Shown here: piece by piece, positions 46,023-54,525 of the stretch
How positions within the stretch are numbered: the stretch's first letter is position 1
Layout: each line of letters opens with the position of its first letter
From: Candidimonas nitroreducens
Lineage (GTDB): Bacteria; Pseudomonadota; Gammaproteobacteria; Burkholderiales; Burkholderiaceae_B
DNA length: 64,000 nucleotides
Reading direction: 5' to 3'
Assembly (NCBI RefSeq): GCF_002209565.1
Contig: NZ_NJIH01000016.1
Span: forward strand, 35,375-99,374
Translations under genes and position numbers: made by a program
Notes under the pieces: model-generated
Seen by the model: only the letters and a program-made list of their open reading frames with translations
What the model was told of the DNA's origin: nothing
Database searches by the model: none

Positions 46023-46053
46023 ACGGCTCGCCAATACTGCGCGAGCCGTTTTT
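46023..46053 (+). terminator. intrinsic terminator after tctA
   Basis: Stem ACGGCTCGC (46023-46031) / GCGAGCCGT (46041-46049) with a 9-nt loop, followed by a short T run. It lies 51 bp after the tctA stop. Confidence 0.8.
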
Positions 46054-46057
46054 GTTG

Positions 46058-46190
46058 TTTTTGCCGCCGGGCCGCCCCAAGGCAAAAGGCGCCCCCTCGG
46101 GGGGGCAGCAAGCCGAAGGCGCAGCGTGGGGGCTGCTTTTTGCCGCCGGGCCGCCCCAAGGCAAAAAGCGCCCCGGTTTTTGGCGGCCGA
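46058..46190. repeat. dispersed-repeat-like GC-rich element with duplicated motif
   Basis: The motif TTTTTGCCGCCGGGCCGCCC plus CAAGGCAAAA occurs twice (about 46060-46087 and 46138-46166). A GCGCCCCC/GGGGGGC hairpin and an AAGCCGAAGGCGCAG stretch lie between. It resembles the intergenic repeat elements common in Burkholderiales genomes (recalled, not searched). It lies between two convergent genes. Confidence 0.5.
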
Positions 46191-46197
46191 TGTCGTC

Positions 46198-47103
46198 TCA
46201 GGAACGCAGGCGTGTGATCAGGCTGGAAGTGTCCCAGCGCTTGCCGCCCATTTGCTGCACGTCGGCATAGAACTGATCCACCAGCGCGGTCACGGGAACG
46301 CGCGCGCCGTTGCGCTTGGCCTCGTCGAACACCAGGCCCAGATCCTTGCGCATCCAGTCCACCGCGAAGCCGAAGTCGAACTTGCCTGCGGCCATCGTCG
46401 CGCCGCGGTTTTCCATCTGCCAGCTCTGGGCCGCACCCTTGCTGATGACCTTCAAGACCTTGTCCATGTCCAGGTCTGCCGCCTGGCCGAAGGCGATGGC
46501 CTCGGAAAGACCCTGCACCAGCCCGGCGATGCATATCTGGTTGACCATCTTGCACAGCTGGCCCGAGCCCGGCGCGCCCAGCAGCGTCACGGCCTGGGCA
46601 TACGCGTAGGCAAGGGGCTCGATCGCGGCATAGTGCTGCGGCTCGCCGCCGCACATCACGGTGAGCACGCCGTTGACGGCGCCGGCCTGGCCGCCCGAGA
46701 CCGGAGCGTCGACGAAGCCGGCCCCTTGGGCTGCGGCGAGGCCGTGCAGCTCGCGCGCCACTTCGGCCGAGGCGGTGGTGTGGTCGACGAAGATCGCGCC
46801 CTTGCTCATGCCCGCCAGGGCGCCGTCCTCGCCCAGCACCACGCTGCGCAGGTCGTCGTCGTTGCCGACGCAGCAGAATACGATGTCGGCGCCCTGCGCC
46901 GCTTCCTTCGGGGTCTTGGCGGCGCGCCCGCCGAATTCCGCGGCCCAGGCTTCGGCCTTGGAATACGTGCGGTTATAGACGGCGACTTGATGGCCGGCGC
47001 GGCTCAGGTGGCCGGCCATGGGAAAACCCATCACGCCCAACCCTAGAAAAGCGACTTTCGTCGCGGGCGCGGGGCGATAGGTTTTTTCGCTGACAGAAGG
47101 CAT
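46198..47103 (-). CDS. 3-hydroxyisobutyrate dehydrogenase-family NAD(P) oxidoreductase
   Basis: This 301-residue beta-hydroxyacid dehydrogenase has the cofactor motif VAFLGLGVMGFPMAGHL at 17-33. The substrate motif is DAPVSGGQAGAVNGVLTVMCGG, and the catalytic Lys lies in GQLCKMVNQ. Candidates are 3-hydroxyisobutyrate, tartronate semialdehyde or a malonate-semialdehyde-type acid. The start at 47103 is preceded by GGAGA. It is on the same strand and downstream of matB, so a link to malonate metabolism is possible but separated by about 270 bp of repeats. Confidence 0.88.
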   Translation of the reverse strand: MPSVSEKTYRPAPATKVAFLGLGVMGFPMAGHLSRAGHQVAVYNRTYSKAEAWAAEFGGRAAKTPKEAAQGADIVFCCVGNDDDLRSVVLGEDGALAGMSKGAIFVDHTTASAEVARELHGLAAAQGAGFVDAPVSGGQAGAVNGVLTVMCGGEPQHYAAIEPLAYAYAQAVTLLGAPGSGQLCKMVNQICIAGLVQGLSEAIAFGQAADLDMDKVLKVISKGAAQSWQMENRGATMAAGKFDFGFAVDWMRKDLGLVFDEAKRNGARVPVTALVDQFYADVQQMGGKRWDTSSLITRLRS

Positions 47104-47220
47104 TGCGGATTCTCCGGTGATGGGTGTGGTCGGTATCTGGCTATCCGGCATTACGGATATCAAGCCAGTAGATTACCGCAACGTTGCCTGTTCCGTGCTG
47201 CCTCCCGCCGCATTGCCGCA

Positions 47221-47314
47221 TCCACGCCGCGTTCACTCCCCCGTGTCCACGCCGCGTTCACTCCCCCGTGTCCACGCCGCATTCACTCCCGTGTCCACGC
47301 CCCGCATTCACGCC
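47221..47314. repeat. short tandem repeat, 25-bp unit
   Basis: Two identical 25-bp units (47221-47245 and 47246-47270) beginning TCCACGCCGCGTTCACTCCC, then a 23-bp variant (47271-47293) and a degenerate fourth copy. They lie downstream of matB, between it and the dehydrogenase gene. There are no spacers, so this is not a CRISPR array. Confidence 0.85.
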
Positions 47315-47376
47315 ACGCCCGCGCCGCAGCGGGCGTCTTGCCTCGATGCCCCTTGCCGGCGGCCCGCGTTGTGGCC

Positions 47377-48921
47377 TCAGCTTGCGGCGCCGTATTGCTT
47401 GCGCAGCACGTTCTTCTGCACCTTGCCCATGGTGTTGCGCGGCAGCTCGGGCGCGAAGTGGATCTGCTTGGGCACCTTGAAGTTGGCGATCTTGTCCTTG
47501 AGCTGGCGTATCAGCTCCTGCGCCTCGGGCGCTGCGCCCGGCCGCGGCACCACCACCGCCACCACGGCTTCGCCGAAGTCGGGGTGGGGCACGCCGATCA
47601 CCGCCGATTCGTCCACGCCCGGCATTTCATCGAGAAAGCTTTCGATCTCTTTGGGATAAACGTTGTAGCCGCCGGATATGATCAGGTCTTTCGAGCGGCC
47701 GATGATGCTGACATAGCCCTGGCCGTCGATCTTGCCGATGTCCCCGGTGCGGAAATAGCCGTCGTCGGTGAATTCTTCGCGGGTTTTTTCCGGCATTTGC
47801 CAGTAGCCGGCGAACACATTGGGCCCCTGCACCTGGATATGGCCGATGCCGTCGGCGCCGCAAGGCTGGCCGGCGTCGTCGACTACGCGCAAGCGCACCC
47901 CCGGCAGCGGCAGTCCGACGGTGCCGGCGTGCCGCACTTCGGCGGCCTTGCCGAAGTAGGGGTTGGAGGTAAGCATGACGGTTTCCGACATGCCGTAGCG
48001 TTCCAGTATGGTGTGGCCGCTGCGGGCCCGGAAATTCTGGAAGGTTTCCGTCAGCAGCGGCGCCGAGCCCGAGATGAACAGGCGCATGCGGCGGCAGGCG
48101 GCGCGGTCGAAGTCGGGGTCGGCCAGAAGGCGTACGTAATAGGTGGGCACACCCATGAAGACCGTGGCCTGCGGCAGGCGGCGTACGACCTCGCCGGCCT
48201 CGAACTTGGGCAGCCAGATCATCTTGCTGCCGGACAACAGGGCGCAGTGGCTGGCGACGAACAGCCCATGCACGTGGAATATGGGCAAGGTATGCAGCAG
48301 CACGTCGCTGCCGCGCTTCTGGCGCGACCAGCCCCAGTACTTGTGCAGCACCTGCGCATTGGATGCCAGGTTGCCGTGCGTCAGCATGGCGCCCTTGCTG
48401 CGTCCGGTGGTGCCGGACGTGTACAGAATCGCGGCCAGGTCGCCGGGCTTGCGCGCCACGGTTCGGTAGCGGCCCGGCAGGGCGGCGGCTTGTTCCAGCA
48501 AGGTGCCGGTGCGATCGGTTTCCAACGTATAGACCTTGCGGGTGCCGTGTTGTTCGGCCAGCGGCGCTACCCATGACAGATTGGCCGCGGTGCAGACCAC
48601 CACGGCCGGCCGGGCATTGTCGATGAAGTAGTCCATTTCGGCGGCGCGGTAAGCGGTGTTCAGCGGCAGATACACCAGGCCGGCGCGCAGCGTGGCCAGG
48701 TACAGGAACAGCGCCTCGGGCGATTTCTCGACTTGCACCGCGACCCGCGAGCCCGCCGGCAGCTTCAGCCCGGCCAACAGATTGGCCAGCTTGCCCGTGG
48801 CCTGTTCCAGGTCGTCCCAGCTGTAGTACAGCCCGTCGTGGGTTTCGATGCAGCAGCCGCTGCGGTCGGCGGGAAAGCCCGTGGCGAGCAGGGCATAGAG
48901 ATTGGCGTCTTGGGTGGTCAT
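47377..48921 (-). CDS. matB: malonyl-CoA synthetase
   Basis: This 514-residue AMP-forming ligase makes malonyl-CoA from malonate, ATP and CoA. Core motifs are LAAILYTSGTTGRSKGAMLTHGNLASNAQVL, ERYGMSETVMLTSNPY and DDGYFRTGDIGKIDGQGYVSIIGRSKDLIISGGYNVYPKEIE. The C-terminal Lys is in PRNTMGKVQKN. The RYGMSET region matches MatB enzymes, and neighbouring malonyl-CoA decarboxylase and matR support it. The start is the ATG at 48921; an ATG at 48954 lies inside the upstream tandem repeats. Confidence 0.92.
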   Translation of the reverse strand: MTTQDANLYALLATGFPADRSGCCIETHDGLYYSWDDLEQATGKLANLLAGLKLPAGSRVAVQVEKSPEALFLYLATLRAGLVYLPLNTAYRAAEMDYFIDNARPAVVVCTAANLSWVAPLAEQHGTRKVYTLETDRTGTLLEQAAALPGRYRTVARKPGDLAAILYTSGTTGRSKGAMLTHGNLASNAQVLHKYWGWSRQKRGSDVLLHTLPIFHVHGLFVASHCALLSGSKMIWLPKFEAGEVVRRLPQATVFMGVPTYYVRLLADPDFDRAACRRMRLFISGSAPLLTETFQNFRARSGHTILERYGMSETVMLTSNPYFGKAAEVRHAGTVGLPLPGVRLRVVDDAGQPCGADGIGHIQVQGPNVFAGYWQMPEKTREEFTDDGYFRTGDIGKIDGQGYVSIIGRSKDLIISGGYNVYPKEIESFLDEMPGVDESAVIGVPHPDFGEAVVAVVVPRPGAAPEAQELIRQLKDKIANFKVPKQIHFAPELPRNTMGKVQKNVLRKQYGAAS

Positions 48922-48931
48922 GTCGGTTTCG

Positions 48932-48988
48932 GCAAGTGGAAGTATTCGGAGCAAGTGGAAGTATTCGGAGCAAGTGGAAGTATTCGGA
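48932..48988. repeat. three 19-bp tandem repeats upstream of matB
   Basis: Unit GCAAGTGGAAGTATTCGGA, three exact copies (48932-48950, 48951-48969, 48970-48988). It starts 11 bp before the matB ATG, in the place of its leader. Confidence 0.92.
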
Positions 48989-49095
48989 TTATGCGCCCCG
49001 CGGCGGCACCCGGACAGGCTGGCTGCTGGTGGGTCGGCGCGGGAGCCCGTTTGTACGGGAAAGCTTGTACGGGAAAAAGCGTTTCTTTACAGCGT

Positions 49096-49167
49096 CAACA
49101 GGCCCCAAAGCAGCAACAGGCCCTGAAGCATCAGCAGACCCTGAAGCATCAGCAGACCCTAAAGCAG
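49096..49167. repeat. four 18-bp tandem repeats overlapping the matA stop
   Basis: Units at 49096-49113, 49114-49131, 49132-49149 and 49150-49167, consensus CAGCAGACCCTGAAGCAT with a few changes. The last unit contains the matA stop codon (49159-49161). A further direct repeat TTGTACGGGAAA lies at 49051-49062 and 49065-49076. Confidence 0.88.
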
Positions 49168-50583
49168 CTTGGCCACGGCGCGGCCCACCGCCGGCTGGCC
49201 CTCGGCCAATTTTCGTAAATTGCCGTCCAGTTCGTCGAGGTCGTAGAGGTAGTTGACCATTAGGCCGCTGGACTGCCGCAGGCCTTTCTTCGACATGTCC
49301 GCCTGCCAGTTCAGGCGCTCGATGCGCGCGCCGTTGCCCAGGTGGAAGCGGGCGACGGGATCCAGCGGCATGTCTTTATGGGTTTCGCGGGCCAGGTAGT
49401 GGGCCGCCAGCCGCATGGCGGCATCGCGGCGCAGCGCCTGTGCGTCTGCGGCCTTGTGGCCGGGGCGGGCCGCCGCGTCCGCGCCGCCGGCGTCCTCGGC
49501 CGCCTCGCGTTCCTGCAGCCAGGAGGGCAGCGCCACGCCCGAGGGTAGGCTGAAGTCCGCGTCGAGTTTCCTGAGCTTCTTGGCGATCGAGGCGCCGATG
49601 TATTCCTGCGCTTGGGCACCGTCGAGCTTGCGCAGCCAGTCGTTCAGGCCCGGGATGGGGGAAAGGGTGGCGAAGCTGGACAGCTTGGGGAATTCGCGCC
49701 GCAGTTCCTCGATCACGCGCTTGAGCAGGAAGTTGCCGAAGCTGACGCCGCGCAGCCCGGGCTGGGTGTTCGAGATGGAATAGAAGATGGCCCAGCGCGC
49801 CTTGCTCAGGTCTTCCAGCGGGGCGTTTTCATCGAGCAGCGCCTGGACGTTGCCCGCCATCTCGGGCAGGAACGCCACCTCGACGAAGATCAGCGGCTCG
49901 TTGGGCCAGCGCGAATGGAAGAAGGCGTAGCAGCGCCGGTCGGAGTCGACCCGGTTGCGCAGATCGGCCCACGACGATATTTCGTGCACCGCCTCGTAGC
50001 GCATCAGTTTCTCGAGCAGCGAGGCCGGCGAGTCCCAGGTGATGGGCCGCAGTTCCAGGAAGCCCACGTCGAACCAGGTCGAGAACAGGCCCCCCAGATC
50101 TTCTTCCAGGGGGGCGATCTGCGGGATTTCCTTGCGCTGGCGCAGCATGTCGGCGCGCAGCCCGACCAAGAAGGGCAGGCCGCCTGGCAGCGTGTTGAAG
50201 CGCTTGAAGAAGCGCACCCGCGTGCCCGCCAGTGCGCCGGACAGTGTGGCCGCGCCCGCGGCGCCGGCCTGTTCGCCGCATTCCAGCGCCAGCACGCGCA
50301 GCAGTTCGGTACGCTGCGCCGCGCCGCTTTCCTGATAGCGCTGCATGAACTGCGCGGTGGCGCCGGCGGCCACGCTATCGGTCTGGCGCGCCTGCAGGCA
50401 CAGGCGCAGCGAGCCGCGCAATTGTTCTTCTTCGCGCGCCGACAGCGGCGCCGCCGCATCGCCGGCCTCGGGGCCGGGCCGCGGCTTTCTGCCGTGGCCC
50501 AGCCAGGAACTCAGCCGGTCGGCCAGCCGGGGCTTCTTGCGTTGCGCCGTGTCGAGCCCTTCGGGCAACGGGACATCCTTCAT
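49159..50583 (-). CDS. matA: malonyl-CoA decarboxylase
   Basis: This 474-residue enzyme converts malonyl-CoA to acetyl-CoA and CO2. The helical N-terminal domain (to about 180) is followed by the acetyltransferase-like catalytic domain. Its motifs are CYAFFHSRWPNEPLIFVEVAFL, FYSISNTQPGLRGVSFGNFLLKRV and FATLSPIPGLNDWL. FHLGNGARIERLNWQADMSKKGLRQSSGLMVNYLYDL closes it. AGCGAGG before ATG 50583 fixes the start; a longer frame upstream runs antisense through matM and is not real. With MatB it forms the malonate to acetyl-CoA route. Confidence 0.95.
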   Translation of the reverse strand: MKDVPLPEGLDTAQRKKPRLADRLSSWLGHGRKPRPGPEAGDAAAPLSAREEEQLRGSLRLCLQARQTDSVAAGATAQFMQRYQESGAAQRTELLRVLALECGEQAGAAGAATLSGALAGTRVRFFKRFNTLPGGLPFLVGLRADMLRQRKEIPQIAPLEEDLGGLFSTWFDVGFLELRPITWDSPASLLEKLMRYEAVHEISSWADLRNRVDSDRRCYAFFHSRWPNEPLIFVEVAFLPEMAGNVQALLDENAPLEDLSKARWAIFYSISNTQPGLRGVSFGNFLLKRVIEELRREFPKLSSFATLSPIPGLNDWLRKLDGAQAQEYIGASIAKKLRKLDADFSLPSGVALPSWLQEREAAEDAGGADAAARPGHKAADAQALRRDAAMRLAAHYLARETHKDMPLDPVARFHLGNGARIERLNWQADMSKKGLRQSSGLMVNYLYDLDELDGNLRKLAEGQPAVGRAVAKLL

Positions 50584-50621
50584 TTCAACCTCGCTACATA
50601 TGACTTGCATTGCGGCCGCGC

Positions 50622-51965
50622 TCAGTTCATCAGCATATTCGGCAGCCACAGGGAAATGGCCGGGAATGCGCAGATCAGCACCACCGCCAGCAGCATCAGC
50701 ACCACGAAGGGCATGACGCCCCAGACAATATCGCGCAGCGCGATGTCGGGCGCGGTGTTCTTGATGACGAAAATATTCAGCCCCACCGGCGGGTGGATCA
50801 GGCCCAGTTCCATGACGATGGTCATGATGACGCCGAACCACACCAGGTCGAAGCCGGCGGCCTTCAGCGGCGGCAGGATGATGGGCGCGGTCATCAGTAT
50901 GATGCTGACCGGCGGCAGGAAAAAGCCCAGCACGATCACCAGCAGCAGGATGGCGGCAAGCAGCACCCAGCGCGACAGGTGCATGCCGACGATCCACTGC
51001 GCCGTCGACTGGCTGATGTGCAGGTAGCTCATCACATAAGAGTACAGCAGCGACATGCCGATGATCAGCATCAGCATGGTCGATTCCTTCAGCGTGGCCG
51101 AAAGTATCGGTTCGAGCTGCCTGGGGCGCCATATGCGGTATATGCCGGCGATCAGCCCCAGCGCCAGCAGGGCGCCCAGGCCGGCGGTCTCGGAGGGTGT
51201 GGCGTAGCCTCCGTACAGCGCCACCATCACGCCGAGCAGCAGGATGATGAAAGGCAGCACGCGCGGCAGCATGGCCAGCTTGTCGCGGCGCGACATCGGC
51301 CCTTCCTTGGGGAAGGGCGAGGCCGTGCCATGGCGCTGCAGCGCCGCCTCGGCGACGCTGTATTCGTGGCGGTAGCGCCATGCGGTATAGCACGAGAACA
51401 AGGCGATCAGCAGCAGCGCCGGCACGATGCCGGCCAGGAACAGCCTGCCCAGCGATTGCTCCGCGGCCACGGCGTACAGAATCATGGTGATGGACGGCGG
51501 CAGCAATATGCCCAGGGTGCCGCCGGCGGCGATAATGCCCGCCGCGAAGCCCGGCGAGTAGCCGCGCTTGCGCATTTCCGGGATGCCCGCGCTGCCTATG
51601 GCCGAACAGGTGGCGGGGCTCGAGCCCGCCATGGCCGCGAACAGGCCGCAAGCCACGACGTTGGCGATGCCCAGGCCGCCCGGAATGCGCCGCATCCAGG
51701 CGTGCAGCGCAAGATACAGGTCTTGCCCCGCCGGCGAGCGGCCGATGGCCGCGCCCTTGAGGATGAACAGCGGAATGCTCAGCAGCGTGATGCTGGCCAT
51801 TTCTTCGTAGACGTTCTGCGTCACCATGTCGAGCGAGGACACGGGCATGAAGGCATACATGAACACCAGGGCCACGGCGCCCAGCGCGAAGGCGATGGGC
51901 ATGCCCGTGAACATCACCGCCAGGGTGGCGCCGCCATACAGCAAGCCCATGGATAGATCAGTCAT
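50622..51965 (-). CDS. matM: TRAP transporter large permease (malonate-type)
   Basis: This 447-residue DctM-family protein has about twelve membrane helices. Motifs are FTGMPIAFALGAVALVFMY, LLSIPLFILKGAAIG, AMAGSSPATCSAIGSAGIPEMRKRGYSPGFAAGIIAAGGTLGILLPPSI and HPPVGLNIFVIKN. It forms the sodium-driven channel with MatQ, fed by MatP. Its start overlaps the matQ stop by 8 bases. The gene symbol follows the malonate TRAP systems; the specificity is inferred from the matA/matB context. Confidence 0.9.
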   Translation of the reverse strand: MTDLSMGLLYGGATLAVMFTGMPIAFALGAVALVFMYAFMPVSSLDMVTQNVYEEMASITLLSIPLFILKGAAIGRSPAGQDLYLALHAWMRRIPGGLGIANVVACGLFAAMAGSSPATCSAIGSAGIPEMRKRGYSPGFAAGIIAAGGTLGILLPPSITMILYAVAAEQSLGRLFLAGIVPALLLIALFSCYTAWRYRHEYSVAEAALQRHGTASPFPKEGPMSRRDKLAMLPRVLPFIILLLGVMVALYGGYATPSETAGLGALLALGLIAGIYRIWRPRQLEPILSATLKESTMLMLIIGMSLLYSYVMSYLHISQSTAQWIVGMHLSRWVLLAAILLLVIVLGFFLPPVSIILMTAPIILPPLKAAGFDLVWFGVIMTIVMELGLIHPPVGLNIFVIKNTAPDIALRDIVWGVMPFVVLMLLAVVLICAFPAISLWLPNMLMN

Positions 51966-52503
51966 GCGGCGTCTCCCGTCCGGAGATGCCGGCCGCCACC
52001 TGCACCAGCAGCTGCAGGCACAGCACGGTCATGCCGCCGGCCATGAGGCCATAGGGTATGGACAGCGGCGGCCCCCAGGTGGAATCGCTGATCTGGCCGT
52101 CGACCCAGGCTTCGTGGAACAGTGTCCATGACTTCCAGGCGAAGAACGTGCAGAACAACAGGCTGGCGATATCGACCAGGATGCGGCGCACGCGGTTGAC
52201 CCGGGGCGGCAGCAGCGACGTTACCGCCTCGATGCCGATATGGCCGCGCGCATGCTGCACGTACGCCGAAGAGACGAAGGTGGCTCCGACCAGCAGGAAT
52301 ACCGAGGCTTCGTCCTGCCAGTCGGTGGCCAGCTTCAGGATGTGGCGCGCGAACACGCTGTAGCTGAGTATGCCGGCGGCCACGATCATGGCCAGCATGC
52401 ATATCACGCGCAGTACGGTGCTGAACCGCTGCAGCCAGCCGTCCAGCACGCGCAGCGGCGGCGGCACGGTCAGTGCCGCGTCCGCCGCCGCATCGGGGGA
52501 CAT
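51958..52503 (-). CDS. matQ: TRAP transporter small permease (malonate-type)
   Basis: This 181-residue DctQ-family protein has four membrane helices (about 32-52, 67-80, 107-125, 150-172). The family pattern ARGHIGIEAVTSLLPPRVNRVRRI is present. It joins MatP to MatM. Start at 52503, 8 bp after the matP stop. A longer frame passing into matP antisense-phase sequence is not real. Confidence 0.9.
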   Translation of the reverse strand: MSPDAAADAALTVPPPLRVLDGWLQRFSTVLRVICMLAMIVAAGILSYSVFARHILKLATDWQDEASVFLLVGATFVSSAYVQHARGHIGIEAVTSLLPPRVNRVRRILVDIASLLFCTFFAWKSWTLFHEAWVDGQISDSTWGPPLSIPYGLMAGGMTVLCLQLLVQVAAGISGRETPHD

Positions 52504-52511
52504 GCCCCCGC

Positions 52512-53555
52512 TCACGCCTGAACCTTTTCCGCCAGAGCCAGGAAGCGGGCGCAGTCCTGCGAGCGGCTGGCGTAGTCCTTCCAGGCGCTGGTGCGGGCAA
52601 TGTTCTGCCATTTGGCGACCACGGCCTGATCCAGATCCACCACCTTGGCGCCGACCTTGGTGTAAGCGGCGGCCACCGATTGGTCGTCGGCCTTGGCGGC
52701 CTGCGTGCCGAAGGCCTCCATTTCCGCGCCGACCTGCATGATGGCGTCCTGCTGCGGCTTGCTGAGCCGGTCGAACACGCTCTTGGACATCAGCAGCGGC
52801 TCGAGCATGAACCAGTAGGCCTTGTCGCGGCCCGTGGTCAGGAACTTGGAGACTTCCTCGAGGCGGAACGACATCAGGCTGGTCGACGAGGTCATGGCGG
52901 CATCCATGGCGCCGGTCTGCATGGCGGCATACAGCTCGTTGGACGGCACGGAAATTACCGCAGCCCCGGCCTGTTTCAGGATCATGTCCATTTCGCGGCT
53001 GCCGCCGCGCACCTTCATGCCCTTGGCGTCTTCGGGGTTGACCAGCGGCCGCACCCGGCTGGCCACGCCGCCGGCCTGCCAGATCCAGCTGACCAGCACC
53101 ACGTCCTTGGCGGCCAGCAGGTCGGTGAGTGCCTTGCCGATTTCCGCATTCTTCCAGGCCGCACCCTGCGCATACGAGGTGACCAGGCCCGGCATGAGGC
53201 CGATGTTCAACTCGCGCACCTGGCCGCCGGCATAGGGCAGCGGATACAGGCTCAGATCCAGCGCGCCGCGCCGCAGGCCGCTGAATTGCGCGGTGGTCTT
53301 CATCAGCGACGAGCCCGGGTAGATCTGGAACTTGAGGGTGCCGTTGGTGCGCTTTTCGACTTCCATGGCGAAGCGGCGGCACAGCCGGTCGCGGAAGTCG
53401 CCGCTGGTAAGCGTACCGCCCGGGAATTGGTGCGAGATTTTCAGGGTGGTGCTGTCTGCCGCATGTGCCTGGGCCAGCCCGGGCATGCGTCCAGCCACCC
53501 ACATGGACAGGGTGGCCACCGACCCCAGCAGCACGCGGCGTCTCGTTGTCTCCAT
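52512..53555 (-). CDS. matP: TRAP transporter substrate-binding protein (malonate-type)
   Basis: This 347-residue DctP-family receptor has an N-terminal METTRRRVLLGSVATLSMWVAG that reads like a twin-arginine signal (TRRRVLLG), cleavage near AHA-ADS. The core shows LKISHQFPGGTLTSGDFRDRLCRRFAMEVEKRTNGTLKFQIYPGSSL. The central GMKVRGGSREMDMILKQAGAAVISVPSNELYAAMQTGAMDAA holds the ligand-binding Arg. It is first in the mat operon, with the MatR-type operator upstream. Confidence 0.9.
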   Translation of the reverse strand: METTRRRVLLGSVATLSMWVAGRMPGLAQAHAADSTTLKISHQFPGGTLTSGDFRDRLCRRFAMEVEKRTNGTLKFQIYPGSSLMKTTAQFSGLRRGALDLSLYPLPYAGGQVRELNIGLMPGLVTSYAQGAAWKNAEIGKALTDLLAAKDVVLVSWIWQAGGVASRVRPLVNPEDAKGMKVRGGSREMDMILKQAGAAVISVPSNELYAAMQTGAMDAAMTSSTSLMSFRLEEVSKFLTTGRDKAYWFMLEPLLMSKSVFDRLSKPQQDAIMQVGAEMEAFGTQAAKADDQSVAAAYTKVGAKVVDLDQAVVAKWQNIARTSAWKDYASRSQDCARFLALAEKVQA

Positions 53556-53618
53556 TGCAGTCTCTCCTTTTGTTCGTGAGGTTTGTAGCGCTTAAATCGT
53601 ATATTTTTTTCAAAAAAA

Positions 53619-53626
53619 TGTATACA
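53619..53626. promoter_or_regulatory. TGTATACA palindrome, probable MatR operator
   Basis: Perfect 8-bp palindrome flanked by AAAA and AAAT, in the AT-rich gap between matP and matR. The characterised rhizobial MatR is recalled to bind TCTTGTA-TACACGA, which has the same core. It is placed to control both divergent transcripts. Confidence 0.7.
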
Positions 53627-53707
53627 AAATTATTTTCTATGGACACAATAATTTGTAAACCGGCCCGGGCGACGTACAATGAGGCCAGAATTCACCGGTA
53701 CCGCCGC

Positions 53708-54385
53708 ATGAAACTCAAACGCTCCGAACAGCTGCGCCAGGCTATCGAAGAAAAGATAGCCATGGGCGAGTACGCCCCGGGCAGGCGTCTGGACGAGGTG
53801 GAATTGGCCGCCGCCTTCGGCGTGTCGCGCACACCTTTGCGCGAGGCCTTGATCCAGCTCGGCTCAGCGGGCCTGCTCGATGTGCGGCCGCGGCGCGGCG
53901 CAGTGGTGGCCGAGGTCGACCCGCGCCGCCTGTGCGAAATGTTCGAGGTCATGGCCGAGCTGGAGGCGATGTGCGGCAGGCTGGCCGCGCGCCGCATCAC
54001 CGAGCCGGAATTGGCCGAGCTGCGCGCCGCGCATGCGGAGTGCGGCGCGGCCGTGCAGGCGCACGATCTGGAGGCCTACTACGAGGCCAACGCGCGCTTC
54101 CACGCCCAGATCTACCACGCCAGCCATAATCTCTATCTGGCCGAGCAGGCCTTGCGGCTGCACCGCAGGCTGCGGGTCTATCGGCGCCTGCAGCTGCGCG
54201 TGCGCGACCGCATCGGCAATTCCTATGCCGAGCACGGCGGCGTGCTGGAGGCGCTGGCAGCGGGCGATTCCAACCTTACCGCCGAGCGCCTGCGCCAGCA
54301 CGTGGTGGTGCAGGGCGAGCGCTTCGGCGACCTGATCGCCTCGCTCAATTCGCTGCGCACGGCCACCGAGCCCGCGTCGGGCTGA
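53708..54385 (+). CDS. matR: GntR-family regulator (FadR subfamily), MatR-like
   Basis: This 225-residue repressor has a winged helix at about 5-70 (SEQLRQAIEEKIAMGEYAPGRRLDEVELAAAFGVSRTPLREALIQLGSAGLLDVRPRRGAVV). An FCD effector domain follows from about 80 (FEVMAELEAMCGRLAA, ARFHAQIYHASHN, HGGVLEALAAGD), with metal-type His and Asp residues. Divergent from matPQM-matA-matB. The start at 53708 is the last ATG before the helix-turn-helix; an upstream frame passes through the operator. The effector is presumably malonate. Confidence 0.9.
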   Translation: MKLKRSEQLRQAIEEKIAMGEYAPGRRLDEVELAAAFGVSRTPLREALIQLGSAGLLDVRPRRGAVVAEVDPRRLCEMFEVMAELEAMCGRLAARRITEPELAELRAAHAECGAAVQAHDLEAYYEANARFHAQIYHASHNLYLAEQALRLHRRLRVYRRLQLRVRDRIGNSYAEHGGVLEALAAGDSNLTAERLRQHVVVQGERFGDLIASLNSLRTATEPASG

Positions 54386-54468
54386 GGCGGACAGCCGCCC
54401 GCGACCCGCCGCGCCGTCGGCTTGCAGTCCTCTCGCGGCTTTGCATGCCGCTCGGATTCGCCAGGCGC

Positions 54469-54492
54469 GGCACAGTCCACAAGGACTGTGCC
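54469..54492. other. perfect hairpin after matR
   Basis: GGCACAGTCC, loop ACAA, GGACTGTGCC: a perfect 10-bp stem 83 bp after the matR stop. No T run follows, so it is a weak or Rho-dependent terminator, or a protein site. Confidence 0.5.
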
Positions 54493-54525
54493 GTGTCCAG
54501 GCTTTCCCACCTCGCGGCTTTGCGC

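Noticed and set aside
47221..47314. possible CRISPR array
   Set aside because: The repeat units are contiguous with no unique spacers, and no cas genes are present.
49159..51651. 830-codon frame suggesting a longer malonyl-CoA decarboxylase
   Set aside because: The upstream half overlaps matM in another frame; the true start at 50583 has a ribosome site and gives normal length.
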